A stretch of 64,000 nucleotides of DNA from Bacteroidaceae bacterium (lineage in GTDB: Bacteria > Bacteroidota > Bacteroidia > Bacteroidales > Bacteroidaceae), in the NCBI GenBank assembly GCA_017540585.1, contig JAFYAT010000078.1, forward strand, positions 36,152 to 100,151, given 5' to 3'. Below the pieces are notes generated by a model, which was not told the origin of the DNA, made no database searches, and was given only the letters and a program-made list of their open reading frames with translations. Of this stretch, positions 15,298 to 24,741 are shown one piece after another. Both the position numbers and the translations under genes were made by a program. Position 1 is the first letter of the stretch, and every line of letters starts with the position of its first letter.

Positions 15298-17325
15298 ATG
15301 AATATATACTACAGATTAATAGCATTGATATCTCTTTGCATTGTTTATTCAGGTAACATTCATGCACAGTTTGATGATGGCGTTTACTATATATTAAACA
15401 CCAGTACGGATATGTACTTGGGAAGTACTGGCTTCAATGGAGCGAAGGCAATACTTATCAAGCATGGACATCCTTTTGTGTTTACGAGACAAGCAGATAT
15501 TGTCCAGACACAGAGCGATGATATCGAAGGTGAAGAGGCTGGTGGTGAGGCAGGATTAGAGTCTGAGACAAAGCCTCACTATAAGTATGTCATTGATTCG
15601 CATATATTCAGTAGCGAAACCAATCACTATTTGGGTAGCCATTATCGGCTTGATGAGGAATCAGTACTATGGAGTATTGAGGAATCAACTGATGGTAACT
15701 ATGTCATCACCTGTGATGGACATAATTATCTTGCTTGTGATGGTGCATCAACGACTGTCACAACAATAACCAATGCTACAAACCGTAGGGCACACTGGAA
15801 GATAATTAAGGAAGAAGACCGTGTCAATGCATTCAAACCAGAGGATGATGCCACATTCCTTATCCGCAATGCGGATTTCTGCTTTAATTTCGGACCAGGT
15901 TATCAAGAATCATTTTGGGTGATCAATAGCGCAAGTGATGCAAGGAGTGTCACTCTATCTGGTGGTAGTAACATGAGTCCGTGTGGTATTGCTAATCATA
16001 CAACATTTGACGTCAGTCAGGATGTTGAAGGCATACCTTGTGGAACATACGCATTACAGGCGCAATGCTTCTATCGTCTTGATGGCACACGCACATCATA
16101 CATTCCAGAACTATATCTTGATGATGAGTCTGAGTTGTTCCATCTGGGTTCACAGAAGGAGGCTAATGATGGCGATGCAAGTAAGTCGTTCGGTCTTAAC
16201 CTATATGATGTCAAAGGATTGAAGACAACCACATACTGCGGTAAGATAGTTGTTGGTACACGACTTGAGAGATCTGAAAAGTTGAGAAGCTACTGGGATA
16301 ACTTTACTCTGAAATACCTTGGTGACCTCGACCTCGATGGTTATAAAAAAGCATACGTCGAGTCTATCCGTGAAACGGAGTTGACACTTGGTAAGGATAT
16401 GAATAAGGCTATCAAGGACAGTATTGAGGTTGTGTTACAGTTCAAAGATACAGTCAATATGACAATAGAGTCAATAAAGCCATACATCAATATACTTAAT
16501 AAGATTAGGGCTGAAGGTAACAAGTCGGCAAGATACTATGCCAAGGTCATGGAAGCATACGATAGATATGCGACTCTTGATGAAGGTGGACAGGAAATAT
16601 ATAAAGAACTTGCTGCCGACATTATGGAAAGTTATGATAATGGCTTAATTACTAATGGTAAGAAGGAAATTGCTGCACTCGACTCTATATATCTTATAGC
16701 TCTCAAGTCGCAGATTACTCCAGGAACGGATATGACAGCTGCCATTGTCAATCCAGAAGTTAATGGAGATACGGGATGGACTTGCGACAAACCTTATGGC
16801 GGTAATGGACCTATGCTTAATGATGTGTCCTTTGAGTACTGGGCAGGTAGTAGTATTAAGTTGGAGAACAGATCATTCAACTATCGTCAAACAATAGCTG
16901 GTCTTCAGAATGGAAGATATACAGTATCTTGCATGGCTTACAATTCCAAGAGTTCTAATGATACAGAGTTTTATCCGTCTTGTGGCCTTTATGCTTTCAA
17001 TGGCCAGGATACAGTCAAGGTTGTGATAGAAACTGAAGGAAGCAAATTGCAGGAATATACTACTCCTGAGATTGAGGCGATAGACAATACTCTTACTATT
17101 GGTGTAAGGAACTTCACGACCATGCCAGCACGTTGGTTTGTGGCAGACGACTTCCGTCTTACGCTTGTAAGTCCAGACCCAGCACTTGGAATAGATGATG
17201 CAGCTTGTGACGATACCGTTATTGTTGGTATATACTCTATGGATGGAATTCGTCGAAATGAGCTACAGCATGGCGTCAATATTGTCAGGTACCGTGGTGG
17301 TAAGGTTAAGAAAGTAATAAAGTAG
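15298..17325 (+). CDS. Secreted multidomain protein with beta-trefoil-like repeats and C-terminal sorting-type tail
   Basis: The start is placed at 15298, giving a signal peptide (MNIYYRLIALISLCIVYSG..IHA) on a protein of 675 residues. The N-terminal half has ricin-like motifs (GVYYILNTSTDMYLGS, NYVITCDGHNYLACDG). It also has two beta-rich modules of the form GTYALQAQCFYR and GRYTVSCMAYNS, which resemble carbohydrate-binding folds. The C-terminal 45 residues (IYSMDGIRRNELQHGVNIVRYR) resemble type IX secretion or sorting tails of Prevotella proteins. The related gene at 17869 has the same module order, so the two are paralogues. Role: probably surface or secreted adhesion or glycan binding; no catalytic motif was seen. 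Confidence 0.75.
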   Translation: MNIYYRLIALISLCIVYSGNIHAQFDDGVYYILNTSTDMYLGSTGFNGAKAILIKHGHPFVFTRQADIVQTQSDDIEGEEAGGEAGLESETKPHYKYVIDSHIFSSETNHYLGSHYRLDEESVLWSIEESTDGNYVITCDGHNYLACDGASTTVTTITNATNRRAHWKIIKEEDRVNAFKPEDDATFLIRNADFCFNFGPGYQESFWVINSASDARSVTLSGGSNMSPCGIANHTTFDVSQDVEGIPCGTYALQAQCFYRLDGTRTSYIPELYLDDESELFHLGSQKEANDGDASKSFGLNLYDVKGLKTTTYCGKIVVGTRLERSEKLRSYWDNFTLKYLGDLDLDGYKKAYVESIRETELTLGKDMNKAIKDSIEVVLQFKDTVNMTIESIKPYINILNKIRAEGNKSARYYAKVMEAYDRYATLDEGGQEIYKELAADIMESYDNGLITNGKKEIAALDSIYLIALKSQITPGTDMTAAIVNPEVNGDTGWTCDKPYGGNGPMLNDVSFEYWAGSSIKLENRSFNYRQTIAGLQNGRYTVSCMAYNSKSSNDTEFYPSCGLYAFNGQDTVKVVIETEGSKLQEYTTPEIEAIDNTLTIGVRNFTTMPARWFVADDFRLTLVSPDPALGIDDAACDDTVIVGIYSMDGIRRNELQHGVNIVRYRGGKVKKVIK

Positions 17326-17395
17326 GATAATTAATGCTCATTTAACAGATGTTTAACAACTGTTAAACGTAATGGCTATTTAATAGAAAAAAAGC

Positions 17396-17451
17396 TACTG
17401 CGGAATAATGACTTTAATACTGCGCAGTATTAAAGTCATTATTCCGCAGTA
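17396..17451. repeat. Perfect 56-bp palindrome, possible bidirectional terminator
   Basis: Each 28-base arm (TACTGCGGAATAATGACTTT... and its exact complement) meets at the centre with no spacer. An A run lies before it and TTTT after it, which suits a terminator for the upstream gene. Confidence 0.9.
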
Positions 17452-17610
17452 TGGTTTTAAAGTGATTCTGTTAGTTCATGTTGGATTGAAAAAAGTTTGT
17501 TACAAAGTGAACAAAAAGTGAATAAATGTCTTCAAGACACTGAAAAATGAGTTTTCTGTGTTTTTATTGCTTTAAAAACATTCATTTTTATCTATTTCTT
17601 GTTAATTATC

Positions 17611-17641
17611 TTGGAGATTACTATTCCTTTTTTTACTTTTG
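17611..17641 (+). promoter_or_regulatory. Promoter (TTG-N20-TACTTTTG) for the 17.9 kb secreted protein
   Basis: TTG 17611-17613 and TACTTTTG 17634-17641, about 230 bases upstream of the chosen ATG, so the mRNA leader is long. Confidence 0.75.
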
Positions 17642-17868
17642 CACAGTAAAGTCAGACTAAAACACAATCCATTTTGAACTAACCTAACATGAAAACAGGT
17701 ATTCAAATGAATTGAACGGCTAACATTTACCAAGGTTCCAATTTCCAAAATTTATGTAACAATCTCTACCATGAGTACTTGTTCCAAAACCATGGATATA
17801 ACAGAACCTCAAATCATGAAATAATTTTTTTACTAACTTTATTATTAATTTTAAAACAAAATCAAAAA

Positions 17869-20800
17869 ATGAAGAAGTTTACTCTTTTTCTATTGACTAT
17901 GGTTCTTTCTGTAGTCGGTGCTATTTCTTCGTTTGCAGGTGAGAAGCCAGTACCTACGTTCTCAGAACTGAATACGGATGGTACTGTTGCGCAGTATCTC
18001 TACAACGTTGAATTTGATGGCTTCCTTGTTGGAGCTAACGATTGGGGCACACGTGCTTCAGTTGACCCAACAAAAGCGCTTAAAGTAACAATCAGCGCTG
18101 TTGATGGTGGTACTTTCAAAATTGGTGAAATGAGTCCAGATAATGCCGATGGTGTATGGATTGATGGAGCAAGAGAAGGTAACGACAAGTTTACAATCAC
18201 ATTAGGCGAAAACAAGACATTCACTATTGGATGTACTAAGTTCGCAGACACATACCTTACATGGGGTGGTGATCCAGCTGATACAAAATTGAATTTTACT
18301 GCTACTGCTACAAACGGAACTTGGGCAGCTGTAAGCGAAAGTGACTATGCTGATTACATTGCTGCTTTGAAGAAATATAAGCAAGAGGAGAATGGTATTA
18401 TTCGCGTAAAGGCAGATACAGAGTTCACTGGTGAAGTTGCAGAACTTGACGGAAAGACTCTTGTTCTTGTTGATGCTGAATCAAGCGACAAACTTCTTTG
18501 CAATATAGGTGACAATCAGGATATGGTTGCCACAAGTCTTTCTGAGCTCGAAGGTACAGAATTTATCTATACTAAGTTCGCTAAGGCTGATGTTGAGGTT
18601 GAAGGCGTTGAAGGTGATATCTTCACAATGCAGATGCTCAACAAGGATGGCGCAAACTTCTCTAAGTGGGGCACAGATGGATATGTAAACTTCCAGCCAG
18701 AGGGTCAGAATGTTGTATTTGCACTTGGTCTTGACAAGGACGGTTCTCGCATTTGGGGACAGGATGGTCCAAACCTCGGTCTTTGGACAGTCGAAAAGAC
18801 AGAAAACGGCTATGTAATCAAGAATGTTGGACGTAATAATTACTTCAACCACTCAGCAGCTGTTACAACAACAGCAGAGCCTGTTTACTTCAAGTTCTAT
18901 GCTGAGACTGAGTTCTACAAGCCTACAACTCCAGACCCAGAGCCAAAGCAGCTTACTGCTGGTGATTACTTCATCATCAATGCTGAGTCAGGCAAGTTCC
19001 TTAATGGTAACAACGCTTGGGGAACAAAGGCATCTGTAACTGAGGCTGCTCAGCTTATGACTATTGCTGTTCTTGAGGATGGTACATACACTATTGATTC
19101 ACATATCTCAAATGGTGGAGCCAACCACTTCGTCAACGCAGGTGAAAACTTGTTCGTAGATGGTGCTGCTTCTGCACAGACAATTGCAGAAATCAGCGAT
19201 GGTATATTCTCTATCAAGGATGTTAATGGTAAGTTCCTTGCTGCTGACGCAGAGGGTATCGTAAACTTCAATGCTGAGGATGCAACAAGTGCTGCTGCTC
19301 AGTGGAAGATTGTTACAAAGGATGAGCTCTTGGCTACATTTGAAAATGCAAGCGAAGAGAACCCAGTAAATGCTAACTTCCTTATCAGCGATGCTAACTT
19401 CGGTCGTAACAATACTTACAACTCTGCATGGCAGGGTGACAAGCCAGCATTTGGTGGTGTAAACTATAGCAAGGGTGAATTTACACCTGCTGGTCAGATT
19501 GCTGAAGTATGGGGTGGTAATGTAAAGAAAGCTACTGATTACTATCAGGAAATTGAAGTTCCAAACGGTATTTACACTCTTACTGTTCAGGGATTCTATC
19601 GCTACAACAACACAGATGAAAATACTAACGATGTAGCACAGACTGCACATGCTGATGGTACAGAGGTAATCTACTCTAAGCTTTATGCTAACAGCGATAC
19701 AGTTAGCCTCAAGAGTCTCTTTGATGACGAGGTTGTTGCTGCTGCAGAGGCTGATGAAACTGTAAAGGTTCCATTTAACTTGACAGAGGCTGGTAACGCA
19801 TTTGCAAAGGGATTCTATGTTAACACAGTTAAGGTGGCTGTTAAGACTGGTGTTCTTAAGTTTGGTGTTACTAAGACTGAGCACATCGGTACAGACTGGA
19901 CAGTATGGGATAACTTCCGTCTTACTTACATTGGTAAGTTGGATGAGCCAGTTCCAGCTATTGACGAGGCTATCGCTAAGCTTGATCTTGCTCTCAAGGC
20001 TGCAAACGAGAAGCTTGCTTCTTACGCTGCTGGTGACGCTCTCTTCCAGTATTCAGAGGCTGAGCTTGCTCCACTTGCTAACGCTATCGCTGCTGCTAAC
20101 GAGGCTAAGGCTGCTGAGGATGCAACAGAAGAGTCAGTCAATAATGCAAGAACAGCTCTCAATGAAGCTGTAGAGGCATTTGCACCTAAGGCTAACGCTC
20201 CTAAGGAGGGTCAGGCATATATCCTTTCTCTTACTACAGCTGATAACAACCAGCTTTCTGTATCTGCAGACGGTATCAAGATTGAAGCAGAGGGTACTCC
20301 TGTTTACTTCGTAGCTCAGGAAAACGGCTATGCTATCTCTAATGGTACAGAGTATGTAAACTACGAGGGTAGCAACAATTGGACAATGACAGCTTCTGCT
20401 GAGGCTTATGGTTGGACAATCGCTCTTGCTGACGGTGGTTACTCTATCACTGGTAAGAATGGTCTCCTCGGAACTAATGCTAATGAAACAGCTGCAGGCT
20501 CACCTTGCTACGGTGACAAGAAGACTTCAAACGGTAACTATATCTGGGCTATCGCTGAGTATGTTGCTCCAGAGCCAGTTAATACACACGAGAACGACCT
20601 CCGTCTCCCACTTACTGGTGGTAGTGGTGAAGGCACAGAACTTGCTATCGAGGTTCTTGAATCAAACGAAGATGGTCAGCCACTTTCTGCTAAGTACACT
20701 ATTACAAATGGTACTTGGGGTAACAACGCTTCACATCTTAGCATCTTCAAGTACAATCTCACTCCTGACATGATTAAGGGCTACAAGAGCGTTATTGTTG

Positions 20801-21174
20801 AATTCGCAGAGGCTCTTCCTGTAAGTGAGGGTAATCCGGAATACAACTTCATCCCATGCGGTTTCGTATGTCCAGAGGGTTGGGTTGATCTTGATGGTAA
20901 GGATGTATTTGAATTGGAATTCACAGACAAGCAGAAGACTGAAGGTATTGCAGACTTCTCTATCTTCTTCAATGCTAACGGAGATGTTAAGAACGCAACA
21001 TTCACAATCAAGGGTCTCTGGCTCGTTAAGGATGCAACTGAGCAGCCAGATGCAATTGATACTGTAGAGGCTTCAGAGAATGCTACTTCTGTTAAGAAGA
21101 TGATGGTTGACGGTAAGATTGTCATCGTTAAGGGTGGTAAGACTTACAACGTTGCAGGTTCACTCATTAAGTAA
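17869..21174 (+). CDS. Large secreted protein with trefoil-like, FIVAR-like and sorting-type C-terminal domains
   Basis: The start at 17869 gives a clean signal peptide (MKKFTLFLLTMVLSVVGAISSFAG); the in-frame ATG at 17779 would put 30 residues ahead of it. The mature protein is about 1080 residues. Trefoil-like repeats occur near the N-terminus, in the middle (GDYFIINAESGKFLNGNNAWG) and again later (AYILSLTTADNNQLS). A beta-sandwich-like module (GIYTLTVQGFYRYNN) and an Ala-rich helical FIVAR-like segment (ANEAKAAEDATEESVNNAR) lie between. The last 40 residues (SVKKMMVDGKIVIVKGGKTYNVAG) match the usual Prevotella C-terminal tail. It is paralogous to the preceding gene. Probable surface adhesin or glycan binder; no enzyme motif. 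Confidence 0.78.
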   Translation: MKKFTLFLLTMVLSVVGAISSFAGEKPVPTFSELNTDGTVAQYLYNVEFDGFLVGANDWGTRASVDPTKALKVTISAVDGGTFKIGEMSPDNADGVWIDGAREGNDKFTITLGENKTFTIGCTKFADTYLTWGGDPADTKLNFTATATNGTWAAVSESDYADYIAALKKYKQEENGIIRVKADTEFTGEVAELDGKTLVLVDAESSDKLLCNIGDNQDMVATSLSELEGTEFIYTKFAKADVEVEGVEGDIFTMQMLNKDGANFSKWGTDGYVNFQPEGQNVVFALGLDKDGSRIWGQDGPNLGLWTVEKTENGYVIKNVGRNNYFNHSAAVTTTAEPVYFKFYAETEFYKPTTPDPEPKQLTAGDYFIINAESGKFLNGNNAWGTKASVTEAAQLMTIAVLEDGTYTIDSHISNGGANHFVNAGENLFVDGAASAQTIAEISDGIFSIKDVNGKFLAADAEGIVNFNAEDATSAAAQWKIVTKDELLATFENASEENPVNANFLISDANFGRNNTYNSAWQGDKPAFGGVNYSKGEFTPAGQIAEVWGGNVKKATDYYQEIEVPNGIYTLTVQGFYRYNNTDENTNDVAQTAHADGTEVIYSKLYANSDTVSLKSLFDDEVVAAAEADETVKVPFNLTEAGNAFAKGFYVNTVKVAVKTGVLKFGVTKTEHIGTDWTVWDNFRLTYIGKLDEPVPAIDEAIAKLDLALKAANEKLASYAAGDALFQYSEAELAPLANAIAAANEAKAAEDATEESVNNARTALNEAVEAFAPKANAPKEGQAYILSLTTADNNQLSVSADGIKIEAEGTPVYFVAQENGYAISNGTEYVNYEGSNNWTMTASAEAYGWTIALADGGYSITGKNGLLGTNANETAAGSPCYGDKKTSNGNYIWAIAEYVAPEPVNTHENDLRLPLTGGSGEGTELAIEVLESNEDGQPLSAKYTITNGTWGNNASHLSIFKYNLTPDMIKGYKSVIVEFAEALPVSEGNPEYNFIPCGFVCPEGWVDLDGKDVFELEFTDKQKTEGIADFSIFFNANGDVKNATFTIKGLWLVKDATEQPDAIDTVEASENATSVKKMMVDGKIVIVKGGKTYNVAGSLIK

Positions 21175-21205
21175 TGTAAATTCTTTACAAAACCTTAAAT
21201 AATTG

Positions 21206-21244
21206 AAAAGGTGTGGTAGCAGAAATGCTCCACACCTTTTCTCT
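21206..21244 (+). terminator. Terminator after the 17.9 kb gene
   Basis: AAAAGGTGTGG pairs with CCACACCTTTT across a 13-base loop, followed by a T-rich tail. Confidence 0.88.
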
Positions 21245-21249
21245 TTCCT

Positions 21250-21299
21250 GTACGTTGGGGAACGTACTGCCAGTACGTAAGCGACGTACTACGAAGTAC
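21250..21299. repeat. Cluster of GTAC-centred hairpins
   Basis: GTACGTT-GGGG-AACGTAC, ACGTACT-GCC-AGTACGT and GTACT-ACGA-AGTAC overlap in 50 bases between two convergent genes. Confidence 0.7.
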
Positions 21300-21316
21300 C
21301 TGTAGTCTGTGTTATA

Positions 21317-22423
21317 TTATAGTTTGAGTCCTTCGAGTAAGTGGATATAAAGACTGATAGCATCGCTAATCTCACTAATCTTGATGTATTCGTCTGCCGT
21401 GTGGGAGCGTGAGCTTTGTCCCGGACCAAGCTTGAGACTTGGGAAACGCATGAGTGCTTGATCACTTAGGGTAGGAGAGCCGAAAGGAACGAGTCCTGCT
21501 GCTATGCATCGCTGTACGAAAGGATGATCAATGTCTATGCGTGAAGAACTGAGACGGAAACTGCGTGCCTTGAGCTCAGACTTCAAGTGCTGCTGGAAGA
21601 ATTCAAATATCTCCTCATTTGTGTAACACTCGTTGCTTCTCACGTCAATGGTGAATGTACATTGGTCTGGAATAACATTGTGTTGTGTTCCAGCATTGAC
21701 AATAGTGACGGTATTCTTGACAGGACCTAATAAGTCTGTCTGCTTTGGGAATACCCATTCTGACAACCACTTTATATCCTCAATGGCATGGTAGATGGCA
21801 TTGTCACCTTCGTTGCGTGCGGCATGACCTGCCTTGCCATGAGCCACAGCATCAATGACCATAAGCCCTTTTTCTGCTATGGCTGGTTGCATACCAGTAG
21901 GCTCACCCACGATGGCAAAGTCAATCTTTGGAAGCAATGGCAATACGCTTTCTATACCATTCTTGCCAGATACTTCCTCCTCGCATGATGCGAGATAGAT
22001 GATGTTCAATGAAGAATGAAGACTGAAGAGTGAAGAATCTTTTGTGCAATAGAAGAGAAACACCTGCATAAGTGATACAAGTCCGCCGCCACAGTCGTTA
22101 GAACCAAGACCATACAAGGTGTCGTCCTCAACGGTTGGTGTGAATGGATCGTGTTGCCATCCAGCTACAGGCTTGACGGTGTCTATATGTGCGTTAAGCA
22201 GTATGGTTGGCTTCGATGCGTCATGGTCGTTAGCTATGCACCACACGTTGTTGCCGTGGCGATTGACGGTAAACACATTGCCAAGTGCTTCATTGCTTGC
22301 GTTCAATTCGGCAAAGAGTATGTCGGCAGCCTTAGCCTCGTCGCGGCTAATGCTTGGAGTCGAAATAAGTCTTTTCAACAGCTCAACGGCTGAATTCGTC
22401 ATGTTGTTAGTGTTCATTGTCAT
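21317..22423 (-). CDS. argE: M20 family deacetylase, ArgE-like (probably N-acetylcitrulline/acetylornithine deacetylase)
   Basis: A minus-strand M20 zinc hydrolase. The longer reading frame extends to 22600, but its first 59 codons run through intergenic repeat sequence, so the start is placed at one of three close ATGs (22423, 22417 or 22402). Metal-site blocks are visible: LNAHIDTV, GLGSNDCGGG and ASCEEEVSG with the catalytic Glu. Bacteroidetes use an ArgE-like enzyme on N-acetylcitrulline for arginine synthesis, so that substrate is likely. One segment of about 11 residues just before IIYLASCEEE (KDSSLFSLHSS) is encoded by a low-complexity repeat normally seen between genes. The gene converges on the secreted protein gene. 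Confidence 0.85.
   Translation of the reverse strand: MTMNTNNMTNSAVELLKRLISTPSISRDEAKAADILFAELNASNEALGNVFTVNRHGNNVWCIANDHDASKPTILLNAHIDTVKPVAGWQHDPFTPTVEDDTLYGLGSNDCGGGLVSLMQVFLFYCTKDSSLFSLHSSLNIIYLASCEEEVSGKNGIESVLPLLPKIDFAIVGEPTGMQPAIAEKGLMVIDAVAHGKAGHAARNEGDNAIYHAIEDIKWLSEWVFPKQTDLLGPVKNTVTIVNAGTQHNVIPDQCTFTIDVRSNECYTNEEIFEFFQQHLKSELKARSFRLSSSRIDIDHPFVQRCIAAGLVPFGSPTLSDQALMRFPSLKLGPGQSSRSHTADEYIKISEISDAISLYIHLLEGLKL
22008..22039. repeat. Low-complexity repeat within the argE-like coding region
   Basis: AATGAAGAATGAAGACTGAA followed by GAGTGAAGAATC on the plus strand. It is read in frame by the minus-strand gene. Confidence 0.65.
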
Positions 22424-23023
22424 GTTTGTTATATGCAAATTCGAGATGTATGACTTATTTTTTCTCCCACGGAGCACACGGAGTACACTGAGTTTTTCTT
22501 TTTTTTGAGCACACAAAGGTCGCAATTGCTCCAAAGAGTACACGGAGATAGACCCTCTCCGCCCTTCGGACACCTCTTTGACCTCCGTCGAGCAGAGCAC
22601 TGCTCTCCCCTCATTTCGGGACAGAGAGACATTTAGTCTCTCTTCTGCGCCCTCATTCGCCTCTATGGGGAGGATGTTAGTTTGATTGCTCGTTATTTTA
22701 TCGTTCAGAGTAATTTACTCCCTCCCCATAGAGGGGGAGGGCTGGGGAGAGGGTCTTCTCTGTGTACTCCATGGAGCACGAGCGACCTCTGAGAACTCTG
22801 GATAAATCAGCGGATTAAGTGTAAGACTCTGTGCTCTCCGTGTGCTCCGTGGGAAAAAATAAAATCAAAAGCTTATCCCGAACTGACGTTTTTATATATT
22901 TTTAAGCACCAAAGTTACAACTTTTTGATTAGAAACTCGTAACTTTGCACGAAATTGAACGAAAGAAGCTATAACTTAGCTAACTTCATATCAAGAAAAA
23001 GAATAACAATAAACAATAATATA
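22424..23023. other. Intergenic region between divergent argE-like and glyS, repeat-filled
   Basis: It holds an inverted pair of CCCACGGAGCACACGGAG blocks (22466-22483 and in reverse complement about 22836-22853). Between them are C/T-rich sequence and a CCCTCCCCATAGAGGGGGAG palindrome (about 22721-22741). Two back-to-back TAACTTTG promoter elements lie at 22910-22917 (minus) and 22940-22947 (plus). No gene was found. Confidence 0.6.
22940..22947 (+). promoter_or_regulatory. Promoter -7 element for glyS (TAACTTTG)
   Basis: TAnnTTTG match 76 bases before the glyS ATG. A mirror-image copy 22 bases away on the minus strand may serve the divergent argE-like gene. Confidence 0.6.
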
Positions 23024-24574
23024 ATGGCACAGGAAGACATCTTCAAGAAAGTGGTTAGCCACTGTAAGGAGTACGGTTTCGTATTCCCATCATCTGAGAT
23101 TTATGACGGTCTCGGAGCTGTTTATGACTACGGTCAGAACGGTGTAGAACTTAAGAACAACATCAAGCAGTACTGGTGGCAGTACATGGTTCTCCTTCAC
23201 GAGAACATCGTCGGTATTGACTCTGCCATCTTCATGCACCCAACTATATGGAAGGCTTCAGGTCACGTTGATGCATTCAATGACCCACTCATTGACAACC
23301 GTGACTCTAAGAAGCGTTATCGTGCTGATGTCCTCATTGAGGAGCAGATTGCAAAGTACGAGGAGAAGATTGAGAAGGAAGTAGCAAAGGCAAAGAAGCG
23401 TTTCGGCGACAAGTTTGACGAGGCTCAGTATCGTGCAACATCAGAGCATGTACTCGAGAATCAGGCAAAGCGTGATGCTCTTGAGAAGCGTTATCAGACT
23501 GTGATGAACGCACCAGGCGGCATCGACCTTGAAGGCATGAAGCAGATTATCATTGATGAGGAAATCGCTTGTCCTATCTCTGGTACTCGTAACTGGACAG
23601 ACGTTCGCCAGTTCAACCTCATGTTCAAGACTGAGATGGGTGCAGCTGCCGAAGGTGCAAGCACAATCTACCTCCGTCCAGAGACAGCACAGGGTATCTT
23701 CGTTAACTACCTCAACGTACAGAAGACTGGTCGTATGAAGCTTCCATTCGGTATTGCCCAGATTGGTAAGGCATTCCGTAACGAAATCGTAGCACGTCAG
23801 TTCATCTTCCGTATGCGTGAGTTTGAGCAGATGGAGATGCAGTTCTTCGTTAAGCCAGGAACAGAGTTGCAGTGGTTCGAGGAGTGGAAGAAGCGTCGTA
23901 TGGCATGGCATCAGGCTCTCGGATTCGGAAGCGAGAACTACCGTTTCCATGACCACGACAAGCTTGCTCACTATGCTAACGCTGCTACAGACATTGAGTT
24001 TAAGATGCCATTCGGCTTCAAGGAGGTAGAGGGTATTCACTCTCGTACTAACTTCGACCTTTCTCAGCACGCTAAGTACTCAGGCAAGAAGATTGAGTAC
24101 TTCGACCCAGAAGACAATACAAGCTACACTCCATACGTTATCGAGACATCTATTGGTGTTGACCGTATGTTCCTCTCTGTCATCTGCCATAGCTATGACG
24201 AGGAGAAGCTCGAAGGCGGTGACACTCGTACTGTCCTCCACCTCCCTGCAGCACTTGCACCAGTCAAGCTCGCTGTATTCCCACTCACAAAGAAGGACGG
24301 ACTTCCAGAGAAGGCACGCGAGATTATCGATGACCTCAAGTTCCACTTCAACTGCAAGTACGAGGAGAAAGACCAGATTGGTAAGCGTTATCGTCGTCAG
24401 GATGCTATCGGTACTCCATTCTGTGTAACAGTAGATAACCAGACTCTCGAGGACAACACAGTAACACTCCGTTACCGTGACACAATGGAGCAGAAGCGTG
24501 TTGCTATCTCTGAACTCCGTGGCATCATCGAGGATCAGGTATCAATCACAAGCCTTCTTAAGGGACTCAAGTAA
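23024..24574 (+). CDS. glyS: Glycine--tRNA ligase, dimeric class II type
   Basis: The start is set at 23024 (MAQEDIFKK), because the in-frame ATG at 22955 reads leader sequence. The 516-residue enzyme charges tRNA-Gly with glycine. It is the eukaryote-like alpha-dimer form: N-terminal FVFPSSEIYDGLGAVYDYGQNG (motif 1 region), motif 2 FRNEIVARQFIFRMREFEQMEMQFF and motif 3 ETSIGVDRMFLSVI, then an anticodon-binding domain (LAPVKLAVFPL). Length is normal for Bacteroidetes. An FKBP lipoprotein gene follows in the same direction; this pairing is familiar from other Bacteroidales. Confidence 0.97.
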   Translation: MAQEDIFKKVVSHCKEYGFVFPSSEIYDGLGAVYDYGQNGVELKNNIKQYWWQYMVLLHENIVGIDSAIFMHPTIWKASGHVDAFNDPLIDNRDSKKRYRADVLIEEQIAKYEEKIEKEVAKAKKRFGDKFDEAQYRATSEHVLENQAKRDALEKRYQTVMNAPGGIDLEGMKQIIIDEEIACPISGTRNWTDVRQFNLMFKTEMGAAAEGASTIYLRPETAQGIFVNYLNVQKTGRMKLPFGIAQIGKAFRNEIVARQFIFRMREFEQMEMQFFVKPGTELQWFEEWKKRRMAWHQALGFGSENYRFHDHDKLAHYANAATDIEFKMPFGFKEVEGIHSRTNFDLSQHAKYSGKKIEYFDPEDNTSYTPYVIETSIGVDRMFLSVICHSYDEEKLEGGDTRTVLHLPAALAPVKLAVFPLTKKDGLPEKAREIIDDLKFHFNCKYEEKDQIGKRYRRQDAIGTPFCVTVDNQTLEDNTVTLRYRDTMEQKRVAISELRGIIEDQVSITSLLKGLK

Positions 24575-24615
24575 GTCCCTTAAGAATTAAAAGTTAAGAA
24601 TTAAAAGTTAAAAGT

Positions 24616-24641
24616 TGAGTTTTTAAGTTTGTAAGTTTTTT
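24616..24641. repeat. Low-complexity repeat, copy 2 (inverted)
   Basis: Exact reverse complement of 9646-9671, sitting between glyS and the FKBP gene. Confidence 0.7.
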
Positions 24642-24741
24642 AGTTCTTGTGATGTTGGACTTCTTAACTTTGAGCATTATCAATAAACGGACTTGCGTCT
24701 TAACTTCTCACTTCATAACTTCTAAGAAAAAACATCTAACA

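Larger units (their letters stand above)
17326..17868. other. Intergenic region with long palindrome and leader of the next gene
   Basis: 543 bases without a gene. It holds the motif ATTTAACAGATGTTTAA (about 17339-17355), a 56-bp perfect palindrome, and a promoter at 17611-17641 followed by a leader of about 220 bases. Confidence 0.6.

Noticed and set aside
22424-22600. N-terminal extension of the argE-like protein
   Set aside because: These 59 codons translate the CACGGAGCAC-type repeat and C/T-rich sequence, and M20 enzymes of this group do not have such an extension.
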